Source of the DNA: Tumebacillus algifaecis
GTDB lineage: Bacteria > Bacillota > Bacilli > Tumebacillales > Tumebacillaceae
Length of the DNA stretch: 64,000 nucleotides
Reading direction: 5' to 3'
NCBI RefSeq assembly: GCF_002243515.1
Contig: NZ_CP022657.1
Location: 526,001-590,000, forward strand
Each line of letters starts with the position of its first letter. Within the stretch, counting starts at the first letter, position 1. Positions 30,617 through 40,600 of the stretch are shown one piece after another. The notes under the pieces are model-generated. The model had not been told where the DNA came from and made no database searches. It saw only the letters and a program-made list of their open reading frames with translations. The translations under genes and the position numbers were made by a program.

Positions 30617-30823
30617 CTAAAAAAAAGATGACATCCATCTGAAATAACACTGAATGAGTTTCATTTTCAACTGTTGGATCTCGACCAGCTGTTTTTCACT
30701 CAGGCGGTGTAAGGACACCATGAAATTAGCGACCGAAATTTCATCCAGATCGTAAATCACATAATTCCCTTTTCGGGTGGATTTGACCAACCTGGATTCA
30801 TACAAGGTTTGTTCTGTACCCAC
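30617..30823 (-). pseudogene. ArsR-family regulator fragment (C-terminal half)
   Basis: This 68-codon frame reads LYESRLVKSTRKGNYVIYDL and then a helical LHRLSEKQLVEIQ tail. It resembles the wing and C-terminal helix of the ArsR regulators that are often fused to rhodanese domains. The helix-turn-helix N-terminus cannot be found in any single frame upstream (30824-30960), and no rhodanese part follows. It is probably a decayed sulfur-responsive repressor facing away from the HesB-like gene. Moderate to low certainty. Confidence 0.4.
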
Positions 30824-30962
30824 TGCATTTCAGGAACTTGTAGTTGTGTTTGTTCCTTCTGGAAAACCATTCGTGTAAGAACACAGGAAGAAGGCTAAGA
30901 TTTCCGTTCGCCCAGCCAATCGTGTGCTGGCATGAGTCTTTGGTTCCGATCAAGATGTTCCG

Positions 30963-30990
30963 TTGGATGTGACGAAATGATCCGTATAAG
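30963..30990 (+). promoter_or_regulatory. Putative sigma-A promoter of the HesB-like gene
   Basis: TTGGAT (30963-30968) and TATAAG (30985-30990) are separated by 16 bases, with the expected start inside the palindrome that follows. Confidence 0.5.
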
Positions 30991-30998
30991 TGCGACTC

Positions 30999-31030
30999 GC
31001 ACAATTATACCCACAGGGGTATAATTGTGC
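30999..31030. promoter_or_regulatory. Perfect 14-bp palindromic operator, CsoR/CstR-like
   Basis: GCACAATTATACCC (30999-31012) and GGGTATAATTGTGC (31017-31030) are exact reverse complements around ACAG. The core TATACCC-N4-GGGTATA resembles sites bound by CsoR-family repressors (copper CsoR, persulfide CstR). It lies just after the predicted -10 and about 18 bases before the HesB-like start, a position suited to repression. No CsoR-family gene is in this window. Confidence 0.7.
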
Positions 31031-31048
31031 TGAGGTGAAAGGACTCCC

Positions 31049-31321
31049 ATGATACATGTGTCTGCTGATGCGATTGCAAAATTGAAGGAACTGATCGATG
31101 ATCCCAGTCAAATAAAGATTCGACTTTATATCGCGGGGATGGGCTGAGGCGGCCCGAATTATGGATGGGCTCTGGAGGAGTCCACTGACGAGTTTGATCA
31201 TCAAGTAGTGGTTGGCGATCTTGAATTCGTGTTTCTTGCTGCGCTAACGCCTTATCTGGAAGGGTTGAAAATTGAGTATCGAAATTCATGGTGGAGCAAG
31301 GGTTTTTTGTTAACGAGATAG
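31049..31321 (+). CDS. HesB/IscA-like protein with in-frame UGA (candidate selenoprotein)
   Basis: Read through UGA at 31145-31147 this gives 90 residues. The N-terminus is MIHVSADAIAKLKELIDD; around the UGA it reads YIAGMG-U33-GGPNYGWALEE; later come a GDLEFVF strand and a GFLLTR end. In the HesB-like family this position is a conserved Cys in GMGCGGP, and Sec-containing members are known. GAGGTGAAAGGA precedes the ATG. No frameshift is present on either side of the UGA, and a hairpin with a G-bearing loop lies at the distance expected for a bacterial SECIS. Alternatives are a Cys-to-stop mutation (the neighbouring tusA is decayed) or a sequencing error. Family match is good; selenocysteine use is inference. 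Confidence 0.65.
31166..31184 (+). promoter_or_regulatory. SECIS-like hairpin after the UGA
   Basis: TGGGCTC (31166-31172) pairs with GAGTCCA (31178-31184) with one wobble around TGGAG. The apical loop starts 26 bases after the UGA and has G as its second base, which fits the bacterial SECIS pattern as I know it (a G early in a short loop within about 16-37 bases). Confidence 0.5.
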
Positions 31322-31331
31322 CACCAAGACG

Positions 31332-31373
31332 ATGAAGAAAGAGGTCGCTTACAGGGGTGACCTCTTTCTTCAT
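31332..31373 (+). terminator. Long perfect hairpin after the HesB-like gene
   Basis: ATGAAGAAAGAGGTC and GACCTCTTTCTTCAT form an exact 15-bp stem around a 12-nt loop, 10 bases after the stop. There is no T-run after it, so it may act as a stability hairpin as much as a terminator. Confidence 0.6.
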
Positions 31374-31780
31374 ACACGCGAGTAACGGAGTCGTGTGGGT
31401 GGAGAACACCAACCTCGTGCTCGGCTAAGATAACGGTTGGGACGGGCTGAGGACCGGTTTTACAGACGAAGCGGGTCTACTGCTTGGTCAACAATTTGAC
31501 AAACAAATGGCGACGCGCGGATGCCCTGTTACTGGTCATAACGTTCGTTTGTGCTCAGGCTTCTGGCGTTTGTCCACACCATCGTGTGTTGTCAAACTAA
31601 GCACTGCTTCGTTCTCTACATTACGCTGATTAAATCCTGTCTTTCGAGGCGGTGTTAATGGTAAGATCATTCATCTGTTCCGGGGAGCTGTCGAGCGGCA
31701 TGAAGGGAAATTGCTCAACAGTTTCTCGCATGTCATTCAGATCGTGGCACATAAAAACGCTAGCGAGAGGGAACAAAAAA
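31374..31780. other. Decayed intergenic sequence
   Basis: One plus-strand stretch (about 31439-31560) reads DGLRTGFTDEAGLLLGQQF after an in-frame stop. It looks like a dead gene of unknown family. The rest shows no recognisable coding. A GAGAGGGA site precedes the tusA pseudogene. Confidence 0.35.
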
Positions 31781-32001
31781 ATGAACTTTGATTTGATTGT
31801 AGATGCAACAAGACGGACTAGCCTGATGCCGATTGAAAAGCGAAGAGAGGCATCCACGCCCTGCAAACGGGTCAAGTGATGATACTGGAAATGACAGATA
31901 AAGGTACGATTTATGACTTCCAAGCGTGGGTCAAGTAAAAGAACGGCGAACTTGTCAACGTGGAAGCGGACAGCAGGTTGTTCCGCTTCTACGTGAAAAG
32001 C
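31781..32001 (+). pseudogene. tusA: Decayed TusA-family sulfur carrier
   Basis: It starts MNFDLIVDAT, then shifts frame. A second frame continues KAKRGIHALQTGQV...MTDKGTIYDFQAWVK, a TAA stop at 31936-31938, and KNGELVNVEADSRLFRFYVKS. These match TusA (VDATGL-CPMPI, LQTGQV, TDKGS, DFPAWVK, GVFRFYVK). The CPMPI region appears altered by a 4-base gain (AGAC) and a 4-base loss before ATGCCGATT, which removes the active Cys. A CAA or AAA codon has become TAA. The gene is dead. Its tail runs without a stop into the DUF302 frame. Persulfide-handling genes (TusA, DUF302, ArsR/CstR) often cluster, which suits the operator upstream. Confidence 0.7.
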
Positions 32002-32037
32002 GTAATTTCGCATTCATTCCATGAGGAGGGCTGCTCG

Positions 32038-32421
32038 ATGTTTCACTACACGGTAGAAACAACGAAAACAGTGGACGAAGCGGTACAAGCAATCGAAGCT
32101 AGTTTGAAAAACCACAAATTCGGTGTTCTTTGGCAACTAGATTTGCCAGCCAAACTTCAGGAAAAAGGCGTGGAATTCACCACGCCCTTCCGAGTCCTCG
32201 AAGTATGCAATCCAGTGGAGGCCAAGCGCGTTTTGGAGCAGAATCTGCTTGTGGGCTACTTCCTGCCGTGTAAGATCGTCATCTATCAGGAGGGCGGCAC
32301 CACGAAAATCGGTTTGCCAAAACCAACTTCCCTGATGGGCGTGTTGCAAGACCCTGCGCTGGAGAGGATCGCTCAGGGCGTTGAACAGACGCTGATCGAA
32401 GCGATTGAAGCAGCAAAATAA
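32038..32421 (+). CDS. DUF302 family protein
   Basis: This 127-residue protein starts MFHYTVETTKTVDEAVQAI after GAGGAGGG. Family features: VLWQLDLPAKLQEKGVEF, the VLEVCNPVEAKRVL segment and LPCKIVIYQEGG near residue 80. DUF302 proteins are small cytoplasmic proteins often next to TusA and rhodanese genes in sulfur-oxidising or sulfide-stress loci; their biochemistry is not settled. Here it follows a dead tusA, so it may be the last intact gene of that operon. Two Cys residues (in EVCNP and LPCK) are visible. Confidence 0.8.
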   Translation: MFHYTVETTKTVDEAVQAIEASLKNHKFGVLWQLDLPAKLQEKGVEFTTPFRVLEVCNPVEAKRVLEQNLLVGYFLPCKIVIYQEGGTTKIGLPKPTSLMGVLQDPALERIAQGVEQTLIEAIEAAK

Positions 32422-32526
32422 GCAGTCAATCGGAACGCTCTGGAACGAGCAACACAGGTAGCAGCCATTCGAGGACGTGACAGAATGACAGGCTGGCAGT
32501 GGAAAACACGAGCGGACGATGAGGCG

Positions 32527-32862
32527 CTATCTGTCGCCTGGAGCAGGCATATCCACACCTTGAACATGATGGCGATGACCGTCATCTTCCGTCGTATAGA
32601 AATCGTAATAATGTACATGTCTGCCATTCCCAACCGGAATGGCCGTGCTGGAGTACGCACGGTAATGATGAGTATGGCCATCTTCGAACACCACATACCC
32701 CTCCGTGTAATGCACATGACTACCATCTGGCGTTGGGAGCGCCGGGTGCGTCACATCTAAACACTGATGGACGTGCCCATCCGCCAATCCTGTATAATCT
32801 ACCGAACCATGCGTATGTCCGATGACCCGGCCATGTACAGCATCATCTTTGCCAATTGACAT
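32527..32862 (-). CDS. ymaF: YmaF-family histidine-rich protein
   Basis: I chose ATG 32862 (MSIGKDDAVHG), giving 111 residues, because GAAAGGGG sits upstream; the frame extends to 32967 without a ribosome site. The sequence carries repeated His pairs (GHTHGS, GHVHQ, GSHVHY, GHTHHY, RHVHYYD, GHRHH) spaced about 20-25 residues, as in Bacillus YmaF. Function is unknown; metal binding is plausible from the His content. The DUF302 gene converges on it. Confidence 0.85.
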   Translation of the reverse strand: MSIGKDDAVHGRVIGHTHGSVDYTGLADGHVHQCLDVTHPALPTPDGSHVHYTEGYVVFEDGHTHHYRAYSSTAIPVGNGRHVHYYDFYTTEDDGHRHHVQGVDMPAPGDR

Positions 32863-32969
32863 GCGTGGGGCCCCTTTCGTTTTTGTTATAGGGTATGGGC
32901 GATGACCCGGTTCGGTACCATCGACCTCGCATGCCGTTCTGGGTGGGAGGAAGCATTTTAACGACAAAA

Positions 32970-33007
32970 ACGGAGTTGGACGCTGTATCGGTCCGACTCC
33001 GTTTTTC
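32970..33007. terminator. Bidirectional terminator-like hairpin upstream of ymaF
   Basis: ACGGAGTTGGAC and GTCCGACTCCGT (one wobble) enclose a 9-nt loop, with AAAAA before and TTTTT after. Read on the minus strand it would stop transcription about 110 bases before the ymaF start, so it could be an attenuator or the end of a lost gene. Confidence 0.65.
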
Positions 33008-33349
33008 TATAGGAAGACTGGAACTCTGACTCCGTGCATGGAGCACCGTATCCCTTTGAATCGGTCGGTCGTAACTCAGATTGTCCATCCATTTGCTATC
33101 AGTGGTTAAATTTTACATCAACATCATGAGTTGTAATTTGTCATAACATTGTTGCGTTAAAGATTGGAAAGTGTTTCTATCAAGTGAGCATCTATAGAAA
33201 TTTTATTTTTATATTAGTTCTTTTTCAGCTGATTTATAAAAAGGCCTGTTATTCCCTTATTGAACATGATAGAATTGTCAATGGTAAGTTTTTGCAAACT
33301 AATCCATTTTTAACTATGTAACCTCATAGTAAATAAAGGAGGCAGCAAG
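33008..33349. other. AT-rich intergenic region before the lipopeptide cluster
   Basis: No coding is seen. Composition is strongly AT-rich, unlike the GC-rich genes that follow. It probably contains the promoter of the exporter and megasynthase genes, but I could not fix one. The last bases carry AAAGGAGG. Confidence 0.5.
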
Positions 33350-34633
33350 ATGGATTCATCAAGCAAACAGAAGAGCTCACTCTGGAGCAACAAGATTTTT
33401 AACAAGATGTTCGTTTCTTACACCCTCTCCAGCGTCGGAGATTGGTTTGACATGATTGCCATCATGACTTTGTTCAGTTTTGTGTGGAAAGTGGAGCCGC
33501 TTTACGTTTCGCTCATTCCTTTGATGTACGCAATTCCGAGCATTTTCTTGGGGCAGATCGCTGGGGTGTTTGTGGACCGTTGGAACAAGGTCAATCTGAT
33601 GATCATCACCGACGTCATCCGCGCCATCTTTACCGTAATGCTCATTTTTGCACCGAGCACCTGGTGGGTGTTGCCACTGCTGTTTTTCCGCGCCGCCGCA
33701 GGTACGTTTCACGCACCTGCTCAGCAAGCGCTCGTCCGCCACGTGGTGGACAAGGAACACCTGCTACAAGCTAGCACACTGATTGGTGTCGTCTTCCAGT
33801 TGGCCAAAGTGTTCGGACCTCTGGCTGGCGCGGCGTTGATCGCGTTCGGTTCGATTGAGCTCTGCTTGATCGTCAATGCGGTCAGCTATGGCATTTCGGC
33901 CATTTTGCTGCTGACGGTAGGCAAGGTCAAGGAACAGCAGGACGAGACGGAGCAGGACAAAGAGAAGCAAAGCTTCGCCGCTTCTTGGAAGGAAGGCTGG
34001 TCGGTCGTGTTGACCAATCGCCTCTTGTTCTCCAGTACCGTTTTCTTCTTGATCGGTTTCGCAGGTTTGCAGATCGTGGATGCGCAGCTCGGCGTTCTGT
34101 TGCGTGAAATTGACGCATCGCGCACCGAATTGCTCGGCTATATGATCGCGACGGTCGCTGTCGGCACGTTGTTGGTCGGTGCGACATTTGGCATTTTGAA
34201 GCGCACGGGGATCAGCTATGGCTGGCTGTTTGGCGGGGCGAGCGTGCTGATCGGGATCGCCTTCTACTTCATGGGCTCTTATGAAGCGGGAAGTTCGATC
34301 GCTTGGTTGCTCGTGCCTTCCTTTATCGGCGGCATGGGTGCAGGGGTTGCATTCATGGCCTACAACTATCTGCGGCAGGTTGAAACGCCCAAGGAAGCGA
34401 TGGGGCGCGTGACGGGGATCACCAACTCGCTGACTAGCGTTGTGGTCGTGGTCGGGCCGCTTGGCGGCAGTTGGTTGGTGACCGCACTGGGCGTTTTCGA
34501 TGCGTTTATCGTCGCCGGTTATGTGGTCGGTGCGATCGGTCTGTTCGGGATTCTGCTCCAACGCTTGATCTGGGGAGCGAAGCAGGCGTCAGGTAGCGAT
34601 CAAGATTCTACCAACCGTCCGGCGGCCGTCTAA
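33350..34633 (+). CDS. MFS exporter of the lipopeptide cluster
   Basis: This 427-residue protein has about 12 membrane segments. The loop GVFVDRWNKVNLMIITDVIR after the second one is the motif A region of the DHA3 (macrolide efflux MefA-like) branch. AAAGGAGG lies 8 bases before the ATG. It precedes the megasynthase by 64 bases in the same direction and is a likely exporter or immunity gene for its product. The substrate is inference. Confidence 0.85.
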   Translation: MDSSSKQKSSLWSNKIFNKMFVSYTLSSVGDWFDMIAIMTLFSFVWKVEPLYVSLIPLMYAIPSIFLGQIAGVFVDRWNKVNLMIITDVIRAIFTVMLIFAPSTWWVLPLLFFRAAAGTFHAPAQQALVRHVVDKEHLLQASTLIGVVFQLAKVFGPLAGAALIAFGSIELCLIVNAVSYGISAILLLTVGKVKEQQDETEQDKEKQSFAASWKEGWSVVLTNRLLFSSTVFFLIGFAGLQIVDAQLGVLLREIDASRTELLGYMIATVAVGTLLVGATFGILKRTGISYGWLFGGASVLIGIAFYFMGSYEAGSSIAWLLVPSFIGGMGAGVAFMAYNYLRQVETPKEAMGRVTGITNSLTSVVVVVGPLGGSWLVTALGVFDAFIVAGYVVGAIGLFGILLQRLIWGAKQASGSDQDSTNRPAAV

Positions 34634-34697
34634 TGCGGTCGCAGCTTGTATATTTCGGCTTTATATAACTTTGATTAGAAATGCAGTGGGGGGATAC

Positions 34698-37600
34698 ATG
34701 ATGACACAGAATCAACGCTTGGCGATCAGTCACGGTCGCGAGTATGCAGTTGCTGATGGTTTTCCAAGCACGCTGGTTGAAGCGGTGCAACAGAGTGCTG
34801 CCCTGACGCCGAACAAAGGGGTCTTTCATATCAAAGCGGACGGTTCCGAATCGTTCCAATCCTATGCTGACTTGCTCCAGGAAGCGGAGCAAGTCTTAGC
34901 TGGGTTGCGTGCGCACGGGGGGCAAGCCGGGGACAAGGTCATGATCGAATTGAACGATTCGCGTGCTTTCCTCGCCGTTTTCTGGGGTTGCTTGCTCGGC
35001 GGTATGGTGGCCGTGCCGTTGCACGTGCCGGCCGCTTTTACTCCTGACGCCGAAGATTTTCGCAAGACGAAAAACGTCTGGGAACTGCTCGATCGGCCAC
35101 TTCTGGTCGTCGAAAGCCATTTAGCTGACAAATACGACAAACTGAAGGAAACGGACGTTTTTGCCGAACTCCGCACGGTCACGGCAGACGATCTGCTCGC
35201 AAATGAGGCCGATCGCGCGCACTACCAGCCGAAGCAAAGCGACCTTGCCTTCATCCAGTTCTCTTCCGGCAGTACCGGCACGCCAAAAGGTGTGCAACTG
35301 ACGCATGAGAACTTGGTGTGCAATGTCTGGCAGATCGCGGAAGGCACGGGGATCGACGAGCGCGACACCTACGTCAGTTGGATGCCCTATTTCCATGACA
35401 TGGGCTTGATCGGCCTGCATTTGGTGCCTTTGTTCATTCGGATCAACCAGTGCAAAATGTCGCCGGAAACGTTCATTCGCAAGCCGGATTTGCTGTTGAA
35501 AAAAATCACCGAACACGGCGGCACCGTCACGGGCAGCCCGAACTTTGGTCTGGAGTGGATGACTTCGAAGATCAAAGACCGGGATCTCAAGGAGATCGAC
35601 CTGTCTTCGTTGCGCATCCTTTACAACGGTGCAGAACCGATCTCGATCACGACGGCTGAGCAGTTCATGCAGCGCTTTGCGCCATGCGGCTTCCGTCGTC
35701 AAGCGATGTACTATGTCTACGGCATGGCGGAAGGATGCGTAGGTGTCACCATCCCGCCCAAGCACAGCGACCCGCTGGTGCACGAAGTCGATCAGGAGAC
35801 GTTTACGACGTCTGGCATCGTGCAGGCGGTGGAATCGGAGGACGCTAAACGCTTGCTGATCGCCGACGAAGGTTATCCGGTCGTCGGGATGAGCCTGCGC
35901 ATCGTCGATGATGCCGACCAAGTGCTGCCCGAGGGCCATGTCGGTCACATTCAGATGAAGGGACCGAACGTCACCCAAGGGTACTACAAGCTCCCAGAGG
36001 TCAACGCAACGTTGTTTGCTGACGGGTACTTGCGCACAGGTGACCTCGGGTTTATTAAGGACGGTCGTCTGACCATCACAGGCCGGAACAAGGACATCAT
36101 TTTCATCAACGGTCAAAATTTCTACGCCCATGACATTGAAAGCCTCGTGACGCGCCGCACCGATGCCGAACTGGGCGGTGCGATCGCTTGCGGTTTGACC
36201 GATCCGGCGACCGGGCGTGAACAAGTCCTTATCTTCGTCAAATTTAAGCGAAAATTGCAAGATTTTCTCGCGCTCCACCAAGCGATCAAAACGACGATCA
36301 ACAGCGAACTCGGCTTTGAGATCCATGCGGCGATCCCAGTTCCAGCCGTGCCGAAGACGACCAGCGGCAAATTGGCGCGCTTCAAAATGCGCGAACAATA
36401 TCAGCAGGGTGCTTTCGACAGCCTATTGCAAGAGATCGACCAACTGCTCGCTCTGCAAGCGGAAACGCGCATCGACATCGTTCTGCCGCAGACCGAGACG
36501 GAGCGCAATTTGCATGACATCTGGGCGCGTCTCTTAAATCGTCCCGCGGAGCAGATCAGCATCCACGATCACTTTATGGAGCTGGGCGGCAACTCGCTTT
36601 CGGCGATCCAACTGCTACGCGAACTTGAATCGTGGTTTGGCTATGAAGGTTTCGACTTGACTCAACTTTTCGAGTACCAGACCATCGCACAGTTGGCCGC
36701 TTATATCGAGCATTTGAAAACGGAAATCGGTGGGCGCTTCGAAGTTGCCGCCACCAGCACACGCGACCGACTCCTAGTGACACCGCTGACCGAGCAGGAC
36801 GACTACGATCTGGCCCGCGCACAAAATGGTCTCTGGTTCGATCAGCAAATGAATCCGGCCCAGACGGTCTACAATGAGCATTTCGCGTTCCACATGCATG
36901 GCGACGTGAACTTGGCTGCGCTCGAACAGGCCCTGCACACCGTCACGGCGCGCCATCAAGCACTGCGTACCGTCTTCATCGAACAAGACGGTGTGCCCAA
37001 GCAAGTTGTGCTTGCAGACAGCGCAGTCTTGCTACCCGTATACGACTTGAGCTCTTTGGCTCCGGAAGCACAGCAGGCGCAGTTGGCACACGCTGTTGAC
37101 GAGGAGGTGTGCAAGCCGTTTGATCTGCAGAACGGACCGTTGGTTCGCTATCAACTGCACAAGTTGGGGGCGACCGACTATCATTTCCACATCGTCGGCC
37201 ATCATATCGTCCTCGACGGAATGAGTTTCAGCGTGCTCTTCCAAGAAGTGTCCGCTCTTTACAGTGCGAGTGTCGAGGGCAAGACGGCAGATCTGCCGCA
37301 ACTTCCCGTGCAGTTTGTCGATTTTGCCGCTTGGCAAAACCGCATTTTGCAAGAGGCGAAGGGCGCAGAGCTGGAAGCGTATTGGCTGAACCGTCTGGTC
37401 AAACCGTTGCCGTCTGTCGATCTGCCGAGCGATCATCTGCGCCCTGAGGTGCAGCACTATCGCGGCGCAGTCGCCCATTTCCCGTTCAGCGCAGAACGGA
37501 TCGATCAACTGCGCGCGCTGTGCAAGCAGCACAAAGTTTCGCTGAACATGCTGATGCTGGCGGCGTACTTCACGTTCCTGCACCGTCTGACGCAGGAAGA

Positions 37601-40600
37601 GGACATCATCATCGGGGCGCCGCTCAGCGGCCGCACCACACCGGAAGTGGAAAACCTGATCGGCAACTTTGTCAATGTGATGCCGATCCGCGTCTCGTTT
37701 GCTGGTATCAACAGCTTTAGCGACCTGTTGCAACAGGTGAAAACTCGCGTGCTCGAAGCGCTGAACTATCAGGGCTATCCGTTTGACCTACTGGTCGAGA
37801 AACTCAACCCGAACCGAGAGCTCGGTCGTCCGATCCTGTTCTCGTCCGTTTTCAATATGCAGCCGGTGCCAAGCGTCAAACTGTCCAATCTGAAAGTCGA
37901 GTATGCGGAGATGACGAAGCACACCAGTCTCGTCGATCAGGCGTGGCTTTTGAAGGAGTACGACGAACGGCTGGTCCTGACCATCGAGTACAACACCGAT
38001 CTGTTCAAGCGCGAGTCGGTGGAGCGCTTCGCGGCTCAGTATGCTCAAGTGGTAGCAACGGTGGCCGACAATCTACAGGCTGAGATTCAAGCCTTCGATC
38101 TGCTCACCGACGCTGACCTCGCCGTCTACCAAGCGAGCAATGATACGTTTGTGGACTACGACATGGAGCGGACGGTGCTCGAATCGTTCGTTCAAGTGGC
38201 GGAAGCGGAGCCGGAACGCGTCGCGGTGATCGACGGTGAGCGGACGATGACGTACGGCGAACTGCACGAACGTTCGAACCGACTGGCCCACTACCTGCGC
38301 GAACAAGGGGTGAGCCGAAACCAGCTCGTTGGCGTTCTGATGGAGCGCAGCGCGGAAGTGTATGTCGGGATCTACGCGATTCTCAAGGCTGGAGCAGCCT
38401 ATGTACCGATCGATCCGGACTATCCGGAATGGCGCATCGAGTACATGCTGGCCGACTCGTCCGCCTCGGTGGTGCTGATCAAGGAACAGTGCCTGAGTAT
38501 CTTGAACGGTCTCAAGGAACGTGGAAGTCTGGCGAGCATCGTCGTTTTGGATCGCGAAGAGGCGATCTTTGATGCGGTGGCTGGCCAAATCGTCCGCACT
38601 TGGAGCGACATCGCCGCCTACAGTGAGCAGATGCCAGCATGGATCAACGACCCGAGCGATCTGGCGTACATGATCTACACCTCCGGGTCCACCGGAAATC
38701 CGAAAGGTGTCAAAGTGGCACACCGCTCGCTTTTGAACAGCCTGTATTACACCGGGTCGATGCTTGGGTTCGGGAAGTCGGACGTCATCGCGCAGAAGAC
38801 CTCGATCTGTTTTGACCCATCGATCTACGAGATCATCCTGCCGCAGTTCTGCGGTGCAAGCGCGGTGATCATTCCGAACGAAGTGGCCAAAGATCCGTAT
38901 CGACTGCACCAGAGCTTCCAAGCGCATCGGGTCTCGTTCAGCATCCTCGTGCCGTCCTTGTTGACCGAATTCGTCTATGCGCTCGAAGCGATGGAGGAGC
39001 ATGAACGCGCCCTGCCGCACCTGCGCTGGGTCATGCCGGGCGGTGAAGCGCTGCCCGTTCGCACGGTCAACCGCTGGTTCGAACTGCTGGGTGCGGACGC
39101 TTCGAAGATCGCTCATGAATACGGCCCGACCGAAGCGACGATCGGCGTAATCACGTCCGTTTTTGAAGGCAAGCAGGAGCGCATCGTGCTCGGCAAGCCG
39201 ATCGCAAACGTCCAGATCTACATCCTCGACGAGACAGGACGCATCTGTCCCGTCGGCGTTGCAGGCGAACTGGTCATCGGCGGCATTCAAGTCGCAGAAG
39301 GCTACCACAACCTGCCGGAGAAAACGGCAGAAGTCTTCATTCCAAACCATCTGCCGGGCACGCCGGGCGACCGTCTCTACCGCTCTGGCGACTTGGCGCG
39401 CTTGCTTGCAGACGGCACGATCGAATACCTGGGCCGGATCGACAATCAGGTCAAGGTGCGCGGTTTCCGCATCGAGCTCGGTGAAGTCGAAGAGGCGCTC
39501 GGCCTGCATGAACAGGTGGGCGAGGCGGCAGTCATCGCCATTGCGAGCGCAAGCGGAGACAAGCAACTGGCCGCTTACTTCACATCGCGCCATGATGAAC
39601 TGACCGCCAGCGACTTGCGCAACCATCTGCAGAAAAAACTGCCTGCCTATATGGTTCCGTCCTATTTTGTGCGCATGGACAAGATGCCGTTGTCGCCAAA
39701 CGGCAAGATCGACCGCAAGAGCTTGCCGAGCGTAAGCGATGTCGATCGTCTGGAACTGCTCGACGACTACATCGCACCGCAAACGGCGACCGAAATCTGG
39801 ACGGCCAACCTGTGGGCGGAAATCTTGCAGATCGACCGCGTCGGGCTGACGCACAACTTCTTCGATCTGGGCGGGCACTCGCTGATGGTCACCCGCATCG
39901 TCTCGCGCATCAAGAAGCAATATGGCTTGCAAGTTGTCGTGCGCGACCTGTTCGATCACCCGACCTTGCGCGAATTTGCGGCCCATCTCGATCAACTGCT
40001 CACAGGAAGTGCGGTCGCTTCGATGCAGGAGATCGTAGCGATCGGCAAGCAAGAGGCGTACGAGCTTTCGAACGAACAAAAGCGACTCTGGTTCCTGTAC
40101 AAGCTCGAGCCGGAGAGCACGTTCTACAACATGTCCGGCACGATGATCTTCAAAGGGCCGATGGACATCGCCGCTTTCGAAGCGGCGTTGCAAAAGACGG
40201 TGGAGCGACACGCGATCTTGCGCACCCGCTTTATCGAGCGAGATGGCATTCCGCTACAGGTTGTGCAGGACGATGTGTCGGTCACACTGCCCTTCTATGA
40301 TCTGACCGAGCTCGAGGAAACACAGCGTCTGGAGCAACTCGAAGCGATGATCGGGGCAGATCGTCAGCACGCCTTCGATCTTGCGCAAGCGCCGCTGTTG
40401 CGCACGATGATGATCAAGGTAGGCGAGCAGGAACACCATTTCTATCTGAACATGCACCACATTACGTCTGACGGTTGGAGTACCGGAATTTTTGCCAAAG
40501 AGATTTCCGATCTGTACTATGCGCTCTCGCATGGGAAGGATGCGGAACTCGCACCGCTCGACATTCAATATGTCGATTATGCCGCTTGGCAGAATGACCA

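Noticed and set aside
31800-31830. TGA in the tusA active-site region as a second selenocysteine
   Set aside because: It arises from a frame disturbed by small insertions and deletions, and the gene has further lesions.
38073-40211. 712-codon open frame antisense to the megasynthase, and similar long antisense frames
   Set aside because: They mirror the codon bias of the GC-rich NRPS gene, have no ribosome sites or family motifs, and overlap clear domains on the other strand.
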